From Charina bottae (taxonomy: Eukaryota > Chordata > Lepidosauria > Squamata > Charinaidae): a stretch of DNA of 64,000 bases. The stretch spans positions 18,737,501 through 18,801,500 of the forward strand of contig JALMGJ010000012.1 in NCBI GenBank assembly GCA_023362775.1, read 5' to 3'. The translations under genes and the position numbers were made by a program. Shown one piece after another: positions 22,029-36,000 of this stretch (within the stretch, counting starts at the first letter, position 1; the number at the start of each line of letters is the position of its first letter). The notes beneath the pieces are model-generated. The model had not been told where the DNA came from. It searched no databases and saw nothing but the letters and a program-made list of their open reading frames with translations.

Positions 22029-25000
22029 CAATACCATTTGCCTCCATAGTTTTCAGTCAGGATAGCTATCATCCTCTCCACTGATCCCAAAATGGCACGA
22101 TGTACAATCACTGGTCTTGTTTTGTCATTACCATCATGGCTAGAAGATAAAATTAGTGTAATGTTCAAAACTCAGTTAACTAGATGAGAATAATAAAAAG
22201 CAAACGAAAGCACAGGATCTGCTTACCTCATATACGTGAGGTTAAATCTCAGAGGGAGCTGGAAATCCAACTGGATGGTGGCACACTGATGGTACCTCCC
22301 AATGGCGTCTTTGATCTGGATATCAATCTTGTGGGGGTGGGAAGGGAGACGACGATTAGGAAAAGAACAGGGAGGATTGCTTCAACATAGGATGATTGCG
22401 GCAAGACTGCTATATGCACAGAGACGGAAAGATTCAACACTACCCACTACGGAGGAACGGTTGGTGAAGTTGACAGATCTTGCTGGGATGGATAAACTGA
22501 CTTCTTTGATTAGAGAAAAGACACGATCTACATTTATTGGTGGCTGGAAGCCTCTTATGGACTTTTTGAGGAAAAAATGAACAAAAAATGAGCTTGTGAT
22601 TGATTGATTGATTGATCTATTGATTGGATTTATCACCGCCCATCTCCCCCAAAGGGGGACTCTGGGCAGTTTACAACAAAATAGAACTCATTAAAATACT
22701 ATTATAAATAGGCTAAAATACATCTTAGTAAAGTAAAGGTTCCCCCCGCACATTTGTGCAGTTGTGTCCGACTCTAGGGGCCGGTGCTCATCTCCGTTTG
22801 TTAGCCGAAGAGCCAGCGTTGTCCGAAGACGCTTCCACGGTCATGTGGCCGGCATGACACATGTGGAACGCTGTTACCTACCCACCGAAGTGGTACCTAT
22901 TAATCTACTTGCATTTGCATGCTTTCGAATTGCTAGGTTGGCAAGAGCTGGGGCGAGTGCGGGAGCTCACTCCGCATGCAGGGCTAGGGATTCGAACCTC
23001 CGAACTTGCGATCTTCTGATCGACAAGCCTGGCGTCTTACCCACTGAGCCACCACGCCCCCCGAAAATACATCTTAACCAACCATTTATAAATATAATAA
23101 ATATAGTAATATCCAAATGGCAGAACCTTCTTAAGTCCATGGGAAGGGCACTCCATGGCCACCCTAGGGCACTAGCCATCCCCAAGAGCGTACTTTCTTT
23201 TATGGTTTTGATGATTGGACAGGACAGATTACAGAAAGAAGAGTAAGAGGATACACTGTTAGAGAGCAAGGTTAAAATATATTGTACTTATAATTGCTGT
23301 GAAGAATATCGGAAGCTACTTCCTTATATATTTTTTCTTTCTTTTCTATTTTTCTTTAACCTTTTTTCTTTTCTTGCACTTTCTGCTTTTTCTTTGATTT
23401 CCTTCTTTTCCCCTTTTCTTACTTTATATTAGTTTGTGTTAGTTTTTAATCTTCTGATTTAAAAGCTTTAAGAAAACATTATTTTAAAAAAAAGAAGGGA
23501 GAGGATGAGACAAACGAGAATAGAATTCTTAGAAATATTCTTTACAGCAAAGCCCTTTTAAAAAGTATTTCTCAATTAGAGATGAGACAGCATCTCACAC
23601 TGACTGCTCTCATGTCCTACCACTGAACTGCTCTGAGGAAAAAGGATCTCTGGATTACGTAACCTCTCTGCACTCTTTATTTTATTTATTTATCACATTT
23701 GTATCCCACCCATCTCCCCCACAAGGAGGGACCCTGGGCGGTTCACAGCAAAAATTTAAAATCGATAAAAACTATAAATACCAATAAAAACTATAAATAT
23801 AATATAATATAATATAATATAATAAATATAATATTAATATATTATATAGTTCGATGCAGGAATGGTAGATCTCATCCCATCGGTCGATAAGGCTGGATAC
23901 GGCAGATCTAAGGGGCCAGACAACCCCAAGACTGGCTGTTCCCCTCCCCTCCCCAAGCATGGTGACGTAACCAGGTCTTTAGGTTTTTTATAAAGTCCAG
24001 GAGAGAGGGGGCCGATCTTATTTCAGGAGGTAGAATATTCCAAAGGGCGGGGGCTACCGCAGAGAAGGCACGCCTCCTAGACCCCGTCAGATGGAACTCT
24101 CTTACAGACGGGGTTCGTAGCATGCCCTCTCTACAGGACCGGGTGGGACGGGTTGATTGAACGGGAATGAGACGGTCCTTCAGGTAACCTGGTCCCATGC
24201 CATGTAGGGCTTTAAAGGTGATAACCAACACCTTGAATTAAATCCGGAAGCAAACTGGGACCCAATGCAGCTCACGGAGCAAAGGTGTTATATGTGCCGA
24301 TCTTGAGGCACCTGAAATTGCTCGCGCGGCTGCATTCTGAACCAGCTGAGGCTTCCGGACGCTCTTCAAGGGTAGCCCCATGTAGAGCGCATTACAATAG
24401 TCTATCTGGGAGATGACCAGGGCACGAGTGACTGTTCGAAGGGCCTCTCGCTCCAGGAAAGGGCGTAACTGGCGCACAACACGAAGTTGTGCAAAGGCCC
24501 TTCTGGCCACGACTGCCACCTGCTCTTCGAGCAGGAGTCGTGGGTCCAAGAGGACCCCCAAGTTACGCACCAGGTCTGTCTGGGGTAGGGCAACCCCATC
24601 CAGAACTAAAGATGATAGATTCCTAGACACTGAGGGGCCATTAATCCACAGCCACTCTGTCTTACCAGGGTTCAGCTGAAGCCTGTTGTTCCCCATCCAG
24701 CCCCCCACAGCCCCCAGGCACTTGGACAGGGCAGTCACAGCATCACTTACTTCCCCCGGGATGGAGATGTATAACTGTATATCATCAGCATATTGATGAT
24801 ACCTCATCCCGTGGAGACGGATGATCTCACCCAGTGGTTTCATGTAGATATTAAATAGGAGAGGAGAGAGAACCGAACCCTGCGGCACCCCACAAAGGAG
24901 GGGCCGTGGAGCCGATCTCTCCTCCCCTATCAACACTGATTGGGACCAGTCCTGGAGGAAGGAGGTGAACCAGCGCAAAACCACGCTGCCCACCCCTAAC

Positions 25001-26782
25001 TCTCTGAGTCGTCCCAAAAGGATACCATGGTCGATGGTATCGAAAGCCGCCGAGAGGTCAAGGAGAGCCAGGATGGATGCATTGCTCCCGCCAGAGATCA
25101 TCCATAAGCGCGACCAATGCTGTTTCCGTCCCATATCCCGGCCTGAAACCTGACTGAAAGGGGTCTAGATAATCCGTTTCATCAAGAATCCTCTGGAGCT
25201 GCAACGCCACCACTTTCTCAACCAACTTCCCCATAAAGGGAAGGTGGGAGACTGGACGAAAGTTGTCCAGTACAACAGGGTCCAGCGATGGTTTCTTGAG
25301 GAGGGGGTGCACCAACGCCTCCTTGAAGGCCGTCGGAAACATCCCCTCCTGCAAGGATGCATTTACCATTGACTGGGCCCAGCCACACGTCACTTCCCGA
25401 GCTGATTGAACCAGCCAGGAGGGACATGGATCTAATTCACACGTGGTGGCATTTACTCTTGCCTCTGCCATGTGAATATAGACACTGACATATATGGAGT
25501 CTATGGTTTGAATCTGGATATCTGACGAATCATATATGCCCAGCCTGGTCATTAGGGAATACACTTTGGATGGTGCGGCATTTGCCAGGGTTTTAGACAC
25601 CCTGACTCTGGAACTCTATTTTTGTTCCAGTTCAGCCAACACCAAGCCGTGCCGCCTTCAGTAGTAGCTGAAAACTTGTTTGCTCATTCAAGTTTTCAAT
25701 TCTAAATGAATCTGCTATTATCCCTTGCCGCCTTGATTTTTAATATGACTTAATTCCATATTTTAAAATCCTATTTTGTACCTGGTTTGGAGTTAGAGTC
25801 ATAATGAAAAGCGTCCTCACATTGTCTAACAGTCTGCTGAGGAAGAGTGAACAAGCCAGCTGTGGACCGGCTGACCGTTTCATCCAGAGACCAGCTTCAA
25901 GATTATTCTCCCGCTTCCATTACATCTTGATTAACCCCTTCATTTAACAATATGATGCCTATACCTGGCTTATTTTATTTTATTATTTCACAGTTGTTAT
26001 AATGAGCAGCTTCTGTTAAAGTTATTTGTTAAAGTTACGAATGTCCTTTTCCCATGAGAACAGCATCCCGAGGAAAAGCCAATATGCAACACCGCCATCC
26101 CATGGCGGTTTATAGTAAGTACAACTGTTACTAAAATGTTAAGCTGAAAAATGGCCTAGCCAATCAGAATGTTGAACCATGGGTATAATTCAACTATGAA
26201 CTATGGGTACTCATCTCACTCATGCATTTTCTATGCTTCTTTTGACTGCTATCTACATGTACTTTGTATCTGAACTGTAACTATGCCTGGTCTTTGCACA
26301 GACCATGATTTTTTCTTTCCTCACTTCTGTTGATGGAACTCTGCGTATGCTTTGTTTTTTCCTTTTTGCAATAACGCACCATACATCCATTATTGCCTTA
26401 TGCTATCAATAAAGATATTGTTAGCCTTAAAACACGTTTGGATTACTCTGCGCCTGGAACCCCAATAGCCAGCAACACCCCACAGCTTCTCCCCTAACAG
26501 AGCAAGAGGTTTCCTAAGATATTTCATTATGGTATTTTTTTATTACCTTGTTTTACCATCTAGTTCACCTTGGTTCAAACAGTGCAAAGAACTGGCTGCT
26601 ATCTCTCTGAATTACACAGAAATGGACGTGCATCAATCGGTCTAACATTTTTGTTCCAAGCAATGTAATGACATACAATTTTGTTTAGCTAATAGGCTAG
26701 CACTAGTCCATTCTTCGGACCTATTCTCTTGATTTTGGATTCAGAGAACCAGAGAGAGAGAGAGAGGGAGAGGGGGGGGGGG

Positions 26783-26830
<48 letters not shown>

Positions 26831-29800
26831 CAAGTTGGATAAGTAATGCTACACAAGCATTACTTAGCCAAAAGGCAAGGAGGAAGGATGAGAATCAGTG
26901 AGCTAGCTTTGTCACACACATACCATTTGTCACACCAACCTGTCCCCGTTTTTCTCCTCCTTATGTGCAGGAGTAAGCAGGGAACTTTTTCTCATCCTCC
27001 CGCCTGAATATTATGCTAAAGAACCTCAGAGCCCTGAAGAGAATCATTGCATAATGGGAGTCAAATACAACTAAACTGAGGGCACCAATGCATGGCTTCG
27101 CTAACAAAACAAATTGCAAAAACAACTCGCTGGAAAATAAAGCAGCATCTTAAAATCTCACGGGGTGATTTACTAACCTTTGGCCCGTAGAAAGCACCAT
27201 CTCCTGGGTTCAGTTCCCATTTCTCGCCAAATTCATTCAGGCTATTTTCAAGTTGCTAGAGGAAGATGATATGCCACGCATTAATGGGTTTGCTTTCTAG
27301 GCGAAACAATTTGCGGTTTCTCTTCCTCACAACACAAATGAAGAGTCCTCTGCTTCTTACTTGTGTGAGTGTGAGTGTGTGTGTTTGCGTCTTCAAGTCA
27401 GTGTTGACTCCTGGTAGATTGCCTTACTTCTGTTTTGTTAACTGTCTTGAATCTCAAGAGGTTGGCAGTAGATAAAACTCTGTTATCAGTAAATCCAATA
27501 CTCACCTAGCTAGGCTGAAACATCGCATGCTGGCTGGGGAATTCTGGGAGTTGAAGCCCACACATCTTAAAATTGCCGAGGTTGAGAAACACTGCTTTAG
27601 ACTAACCTCACTTACAAGTTTTTTTTTAATCCATTCAATCGTGTCCGATTCTTGGAGACTGTCTGGACAAGTCCCTGCAGTTTTCTTGGCAAGGTTTTCA
27701 GAAGTGACTGGCCCAAGGTCGCCCAGCTGGCTTTGTGCCTAAGGTGGGACTAGAACTCATGGTCTCCCGGTTTCTAGCCTGGTGCCTTAACCACGACACC
27801 AAACTGGCTCCACTAAAATTATTTTGCCTGGCAATGGATTCTGCAGTCTGGATTCACCATGCAAGACAGCCATTTAAGTCTATAGCAGCCCAAAGTCCAT
27901 GGCTGCCTACGGTAGTCTATGACAGCCAAAGATCAGAAGGAGTCACCTCCATGCTACAGTTCACTAAATCGTATGCCTTTTAGTAAAAGTTGTTAATCCA
28001 AAAAGTTCTTGCCAGACTCCTCCAGTTCATGGGGTCAGTCCCTTTAGCCCTCTAAATGTTGTCCCCTCAACCCCCGTGCTAACAGTCCCCTCCTTTCCTG
28101 CTGCCTCCAATCTATATGGAACTTGTGAATGTACATACAGCATAGTGTCTGTGTGAGATAACAGTTTCTTTGTGTTTTGCTCACATACTGGTGAAATTAT
28201 TTCAAACCCAGGAATCCACTGAGATGTGAAGGAATGGGGATTCCTAAGAGTTATATTATTACAGAACTGCCCTCCCGCTCCACTTTATTATTATTTTATT
28301 TTAATGTGACCTTGCATCCTTTTGCAGCAAACGTGCTGTTCAAAAGCTGGAGGGGCCCCTGGCCAGCACAAGATGCATCTCTCTCCCAGACAGAGGAGAC
28401 AGTTCCAGGGAGTACAGTGATGGGATCTGGCTCCTGCATGATAAACTGATTTTTACTGAGCTCTCGTGGATGACTATCTGCAGAATTCAAAGCTCTGATT
28501 GTAACAACACAAATAACAGGCGACATCTAATGTCATACAAAAGCATTTTCCCACAAAGCATGTGTCCTTTTTCATCCCCTCTGAGAAAGGTTACTTGAGG
28601 ACATCAGGGGCTGCAGATTCAGTACAATTTAACCCCCAAACTCCAAACTACTAATTAGAAATTATGTACTGGTCAGTGACCGTAATAAACTAGAATGAAT
28701 AATTAGAAATTATATGTTTGGATACAGCTTCTTTAGACCAATCTATGTAGGCCCACATACTTCATTATTATGGGAAATAAATGAATAAACCAGTATATTT
28801 GGGACTCAAATTTATTCTAAGGTTTCCAGGCCAAGAGTGCCTCAATTACCTTTTCAGCTTGATTCCACAGTTCAATATCTCCAAGGAACTTTTCAGGGCG
28901 GGTAGAGAGGTGGAGTTTGAAAGAAAAACCGAAGACATCATACACCGTGCGCAAGAACTCCAGGCAACCCTTGATCTCCCCTTCAATCTGCCCACGAAAC
29001 AAAAAAACAACACGGTCAACACCCATTCGTTTTTATGAGATTATTTTCCTACAGTAACTGCAGATCGTCTCCCACCTGTTCCATGGCACAAAATATGTGA
29101 GCATCGTCTTGCTGGAACCGCCTCACTCTGGTGAGACCGGTCAGTGCTCCAGACAGTTCATTACGGTGCAGAACGCCAAAGTCAGCCAGGCGCAGGGGCA
29201 GCTCCCTCCAAGATCTCGGCCGATGATCAAACATAAGACTGAAGAAAGTAAGACAAATTGTTGACATCTGGCTGGGACGACATTGCTTATGAGAACAGCC
29301 TCATGAAGAATCAAAAACAGTCTTGAAAAACAGATGCTGACCATCCTACAAATCTAGCAGTTTTCCCCAACCTGAAGTTTTCCAGGATTACAGGTAGTCC
29401 TTGCTTAACGACCACAATAGGCACCGGAATGTCGGTCGCTAAGCAATGCGGTTGTTAAGCGAGGCACCACATGACCGGACCCAATTTTATGACCATTTTT
29501 GCAGCGGTCATAAACCAAGTCACATGGTCGTGAAGTGAATCACAATGGTCGTAAAGCAAATCAACTGTTTTCAATTGATTTTTCGGGTCGGAAGCCAACT
29601 GGGAAGGTCGCAAATCGTGATCACGTGACTGGGACGTTGCAAACAGTCGTAAATGCAAGCCAGTTGCCAAGCGCCCAAATTGCGATCATGTGACCACAGG
29701 GGTGGTGCGATGGCCGTAACTTCGAGGACGGGCCGCAAATAACTTTTTAGCCCTGTCGTATCTCTGAACCGTCGTTAAACAAACAGTCATTAAGCGAGGA

Positions 29801-32800
29801 CTACCTGTACAGCTTCAGGATTTCCAGCTCAGCAGAGAAGGACATTTCAGCATCCTTTCTAGCTACTATGTGTGGCCCAAAGACCACACTTGCTGTTTGA
29901 GTGGCACACTAGAGGCCATCCTCTAAAAACCTAGATAGGGTAAGGACAGAGCCTAAGTTTGATGAACTTGAATTTAAATATAATTCATTAAATACAATGA
30001 ATATGGTTAGCCCCCATGGCTTTGATATTCTCCCTCTTCTATTACATTAAGAAGTTCAATTTTGTGCCAACTTCTTGAGGGGCTGAAGCTACGCCAAATC
30101 TTTGTGGACCAGGTTTGGCACCTCTGCCTTAAGAGTCTCAAAGCTTCCTGAACTAGCAAATAAGCTGACATTGTAACTGGAATTCAAATAAAGGATCACA
30201 ATGTGATGAGGACCTTTGGAGAGGGTCCGTATGATGTTACGACGTGGTCGACAGGTAGGCAGTGCTTTGGCGTGGGGCTGAGCACCCACACTGCACTTGT
30301 CAGTGCCTCCTTAACGAAGCGGCATCACTTCCTGGGCTTGCACAGTAGCTGTACAATCCCAGGAAAATACGCACTTGAAGTAAGGGCATGCCAGCAGGTG
30401 CTTAATTCAAAGTGCTTTGGGAGGGGCACGTTGTCAGCACCTCCTTCACTCAAGCACATACCTTCCTATTGTTCACACCCAGGAAATGTCTCAGAAGTTT
30501 AAAGAGATGCAAACAGGTGTGGCATACATGTCCATGACTGCTCTGAAGCACCTTTTCAGCTTTGGATTTGAAGCACTGCACATCCCTATGGTGAATCTAC
30601 AGCAGACTAGTTATCATTGACAGATGGGTTACTGTACATCACTCCTACCTCATGTAGAAATCAGACAAGGCATGCAACTACAAGTAATCCTCGCTTAGCA
30701 ACCACAATTGGGACTGGCAACTCCATCGCTAAGCAATGCAGTCAAAGTGAGACATCACATGACCGCGACAGACTTCCACCGCGGTTAAGCGAATCGCCCG
30801 CGGTCATTAAGTGAGACATCACGTGACCATGACTTGCGATTTTATGACTCAATAGTCGGAAGCCAGCTGTGAAGTGTGCAAATGACGATCACGTGACCGC
30901 GGGGAACGCTGCAACAGTCGTAAGTGCGAGGACCAGTTGTAAAGTTACTTTTTCAGCGCTGTCATAACTTTGAACAGTTGCTAAGCAGGGCAGTCATTAA
31001 GCGAAGTCTACCTGTAGTTTACTTCAATATCCAGAACAAAAACGTGAACATCCTCTCACTTCTTCTCCACCCAAATTCTTCCTTCTTGAATCGCTACTGT
31101 CCTCATTGCTCTTACTAACAGATACTCAACATGTTAGCTTTGTCGTTCTCATCCAAACTGTATTGTGTTTGTGGCAATCTATCTGAATATGAATCTTTAG
31201 GTACAAAACTGGAATCTCCCCTTGTGCTGACAATTCTGTGTTTTCCAAAGGCATCAGACAGAAGGAAAGTAGCTAGCCAAGCACGGCACCCGAGGGGGAG
31301 ATACAGCACCCTACATATCTACCTAAGCAGACTTATGTCAGTTACTAAATTGATTACTAAATTTATAAAGTTACTAAATTGATCACAGCTGCAGAAATTA
31401 AGCATTGCCCCATGGGATTTAGTGGAAAACACCCACAAGCATGTTTCAAGAGTAGGTATTAAATTCTAGACAAAATTGACTAGGAGGGAAAAAAGAATAC
31501 TAATCTAAAAGTTGGCACAAATTCAGTACCAATGTCCAGGACAGTTCATTGGCTTCAGGGCAAAGGTCTCTTTTTCCACCTCAAACGAAAACATGTTGTC
31601 ACTATAATGCTGCCAGTGACCAGAGGTTACCCAAAGCTTGCTATTGTAGATGTTTGGAGACACAACTTCCTGGAAGCCTCGTTTTCGATACTCACTCTGA
31701 AAAATCAAATCTAAGAGTCAGAGCCACATTTAAGCAGAGAGACTAAGAGAATCTGATCATATACTTAGTAAAGCATTTTCTCCTAACCAATGCACACACA
31801 CATTCTTTATTATGATCAATAATCCATAATCATTAACATACAAAAGAATTGTGTATTCTTTTATTATGACCAATGATCTATACTCACTAACATGTGAAAG
31901 AATATAAAAACAATTGAATATACAGGTAGTCCTCGCTTACCAACTGCTTCATTTAGCAACCGTTTGAAGTTGTGAGAGTGTAAAAAAACAACTTTGCAAC
32001 CAATCCTTGCATTTACAACCATCGCAATGTCCGATGGTCACGCGATCGCCATTTGCGTGCTTCCCAATCAGCTTGCAACAAGCAGAGTTAATGGAGAACG
32101 CAGAAGTAAAATTGTAAGTCACGGTCATGTGATGTTTCACTTAACAACCAAATGGGAAGTCACGTCATAAGCCTGTCGTATTTATGTGATTTTATGACTT
32201 GGTGACAGAGTTGCCAGTCCCAGTTGTGGTCGCTAAGCGAGGACTACCTGTATGGTAATCAGGGATACATTATTTGATGACATGTCTTCACTGTTGCCAC
32301 AAAAAATTAGGCCAGAGTTTTAATAATGCTGTCATTAGAATCAGAAAGTAGAAACTTTATATACCAAACATTTGTCTGTCTGGGATGTTGTTGCAAGATA
32401 AGTAGAATAAATGAGCTACAAAAATTACAACACAACAGTAGATGAGTGATGGTTTCAATTTCTCCGGAACCACATGAACAGGTCTGTTCAAATAAGGAGT
32501 TTGTTGAGTATCTACCCAGGAAAAAAGCAGATGGCAGAGTACTATGCTGTGCCTGAAAAAAGCCTAAGGAAGGTGAGAGATGTCAGGTATTTGGCCAGCC
32601 CACCAGGACTCCTTGGAATCCAGGTTCTACTAACCATTACTGACATTCAAGAGGGCAGTTCCACAAATTGGGCCTACTATTTTTCCCCCACTAGTATAGT
32701 GGAGAAGAGGAGTCCATGGGCAGGCTAGAGAAAGTGTATATTGCTCAACACAACAAAAGTAGTCTCGGTTACACTATGATGTCACTTCATTCATGATCAC

Positions 32801-33023
32801 CACACACATTTATGATGCCTCAGAATGGGCACAATTGCTGTGTCCTGAAAGTTCTGCCAAATGGTTTCAGATCAGCCACAGCCCAGCAGCAGCAAACCCT
32901 GAAACATTTACGTTGCCCCAGGTTTGGGATGAAACAAAATCCAGAGGGGATGAATAGGACGAGGCTGGTGGATGTTGCTGTTCCCTCCGCACAGTCACTG
33001 CCAATGTTCCAGTGTAGCATATT

Positions 33024-33066
<43 letters not shown>

Positions 33067-36000
33067 TTATTTGGATTTATCCCCGCCCATCTCTACCGTG
33101 GTAGACTCTGGGCGGTTTACAACCACAATATAAAAGATAAAACCTATACATTTAAAACTACTATAAAAATAAAAAATAGAAATCCAAAAGATGGTCTGTT
33201 CTTAAAAGGAGGCAACCACTAAGCCAACCACCCCCAGGAGGAACTATCCTTTCCTTCACTCCAGGCACGGCGGCAGAGCCAGGTCTTCAAGGACTTCCTA
33301 AAGGCCAGGAGCGAGGGTGCCAGTCTCACCTCGGGGGGCAAGTTATCCCACAGGGCGGGTGCTACTGCAGAGAAGGCACGCCTCCTGGACCCCGCTAGAT
33401 GGAATTCTTTTGATGAAGGGATCCGAAGCATGCCCTCCCTGCATGATCGGGTGGGGCGGGTGGATATGGTCGGGACAAGACGGTCCCTCAGATACCCTGG
33501 TCCCATGCCATGTAGCATATCCCACTAGCCCACCATCTATGTTTCCAACAGTGCCCCATCCTACATGGGAAGGGAGGGGAGATAAGATTGGGGCTAAGAG
33601 GGCTGCTGAGCGGAGGAAGGATGCAACATGCGCCAGCCTCACCTTTCTAGACTTCTTCTTACCTGCCGCTCAGGTCCTAGGCTTATCCCCCCTCTCACCC
33701 CAAACCACTTCTACCACGTCCATGCTTTGGACCAGACATGGACCTCCTGAAAACAGTTGTTCCATGCATGGAATAGTTCATGCATGGAATATTTTGCATA
33801 TTCATAATGATCACATATTCTGAGAGTTCAGCAAATATCACCAAGGACAATTAGAATTACCAGCTCTGTTCTACAAAATAAAAGTCTATGGACAGGCTAC
33901 ACATTCAATCAGCCCCAAATCAATCAAAATGCATTGAATAAATGACTCACAAGCTGCCAACTGCCAAGATATTAGAGCTGATTGTTGGAGCACGACGTCT
34001 GCTGCTACCTGTGGCTTTAGGAGAGACTTGTACGTTTTGTGACCTAGCAGGGCAAATGCCTTGCAGACCAGTTCAGGCTTACGAAATATCCTATGGGGAC
34101 CTTTTTCCTGCCTTTGGAAGGGAATAAATGAGGCACCTTATGTTCTTTCCCAGTTGAGTGAACTGTGGTATTAGCCATAAGCTGAGCAGATCTATTCTAT
34201 AAACACATTGGCCAAGGCAGCACGATTAGCATAAGAGCGAGCATTGCATAGAAACCGAAATGCATCCAGGGTCATTTCTGCTGCAGCAAGAGGGCTTCCA
34301 AACTTCTGTCTGAAGAAGAATTGAAGCCGGGGGTGCTCTGACTTACCCGGATATATTCTATCAGCGTGTTATAGATGTAAGCGCCCTTCGGTAGGAAGAA
34401 ACAGCTACCAGGACTGAGTTCATGGAAGAAAAAGAGTTCTTGATCCTTTGGGATGGAAAAAAAAAATCAGTCAGTTTTCCTATTTATTTCCCTCTCCATG
34501 CCACAGTTGTACCACTCTTGGCAAGCATTCAGATGAGCATTTACTTTCTAAGATCACGTTTACTGATTGATTGATAATCCGAGACACTGGGTGTCTCACA
34601 AACCCCTAAAACCAAGTGCATCACAAAGAGCAAAATGCAATTAAAGAACAAGTAAAACCCCTAGAAAAATCCCTTAAACCAGAAATAAAGTTAGCAGCAT
34701 CCCCGGTGCTAACATGCTATGCCGTAAAAGCAGTGGAAAAGAACTCCCTTTACTGCCTTTCTAACAGAGAGAGAGAGAGATTGTGTCCTCAAGGACCGAG
34801 CTGTGCTGTCACCAAAAGGCCCATTTCCAGACTCCCATCTCCCTAACCTCCTGAAAGTGGAAATCCACAACATATATCATGCCAGGAGACTTTTTGAGCA
34901 TTATCAGAGCATTAGTAATTATTGCCAAAGCAGCGAAGGCTCCCTTGGAGCTTTGCAAGATGCCGGCCGGCCGGGGGGGGGGGCGCTCTTCCTGCCCGGG
35001 CTGCCTGGCCAGGGACTCAGGAGGGGGAGCAGCGCCCCCCTTGTCCTCAAAAGGCTGCAGCTGGCACACCAGCCTCAGCTGGGCAAAAGCTCCCCCAGCC
35101 ATGACCTCTGCTTACAACTCAAACAGGACCCGTCTGTCCAGAAGAGTGCTCAACTGCAGACTTGCTCCTCTGGGGGGGGATGTGACCCCATCCAGAGCCA
35201 ATGTACCAGCTAACATGGGGCCCAAGGGTTTCTGGGGAAACAGCCACTCCATCTTGCTGGGATTCAACATGAGCCTAATCCTTCCCATCTTGTCTCTCAC
35301 AGGCCCCAAACACTAGGGAAGGACCTCCACTGCATCTCCTGTGTGGCCCAAGAAGGAGGTGTACAGCCGAGTATCATCCATGTATTAATAATTCCTTACC
35401 CCAAACCAACAGATAATTTCTCCCAGACGTTAAATAGGATGGAGGGAAGAGCCAAGCCCTGGAGCCCAGGAGTGGCTAGGCTTTTGATCTATTATCCCTC
35501 ACCATCACTAGCTGGAATCAGCTGTTCTGGAAGGAGTGGAAACCCTGCAGCACAGTATCACCAATACCAAACGCCCAACCCCAACTCCCAGGAGGATGCC
35601 ACGGTTGAAGAGATGCAACAGGACAAGGCAGGCTGCACTCCCCACATCCAGGACCTGCCACAGCTCATCCACAGGCGTGGCCAATGCAGTTCCCATCCTG
35701 CACCCTGGTCTGAAACCTGACTGAAAGGGATACAGATACTCTGCTTCGTGCACGGTCTCCTGCAAGCCATACCTTCTCCCTATCTCCAAAACCTTCCCCA
35801 GAAAGGAGTGATTGGAGACCAGGTAGAAGCTACCCAACACAGCTCGATCGAGAGGTGACTTCTTCAGATGGAAGCGCACCACGGCCTCCTTCGAAGCTGC
35901 AGGCCCAACCTCCTCCCTTGAAGAAGCATTTCTCGCTCCTGGCTGCCTGAAGGGGCCAGTAGGAGCAAAGATCCACCCCACGAGCTCATGTCGCTAAAGG

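Noticed and set aside
32812..33222. 136-codon plus frame
   Set aside because: It crosses the (TTTA)n tail of an L2 fragment and reads antisense L2 3' UTR; no domain.
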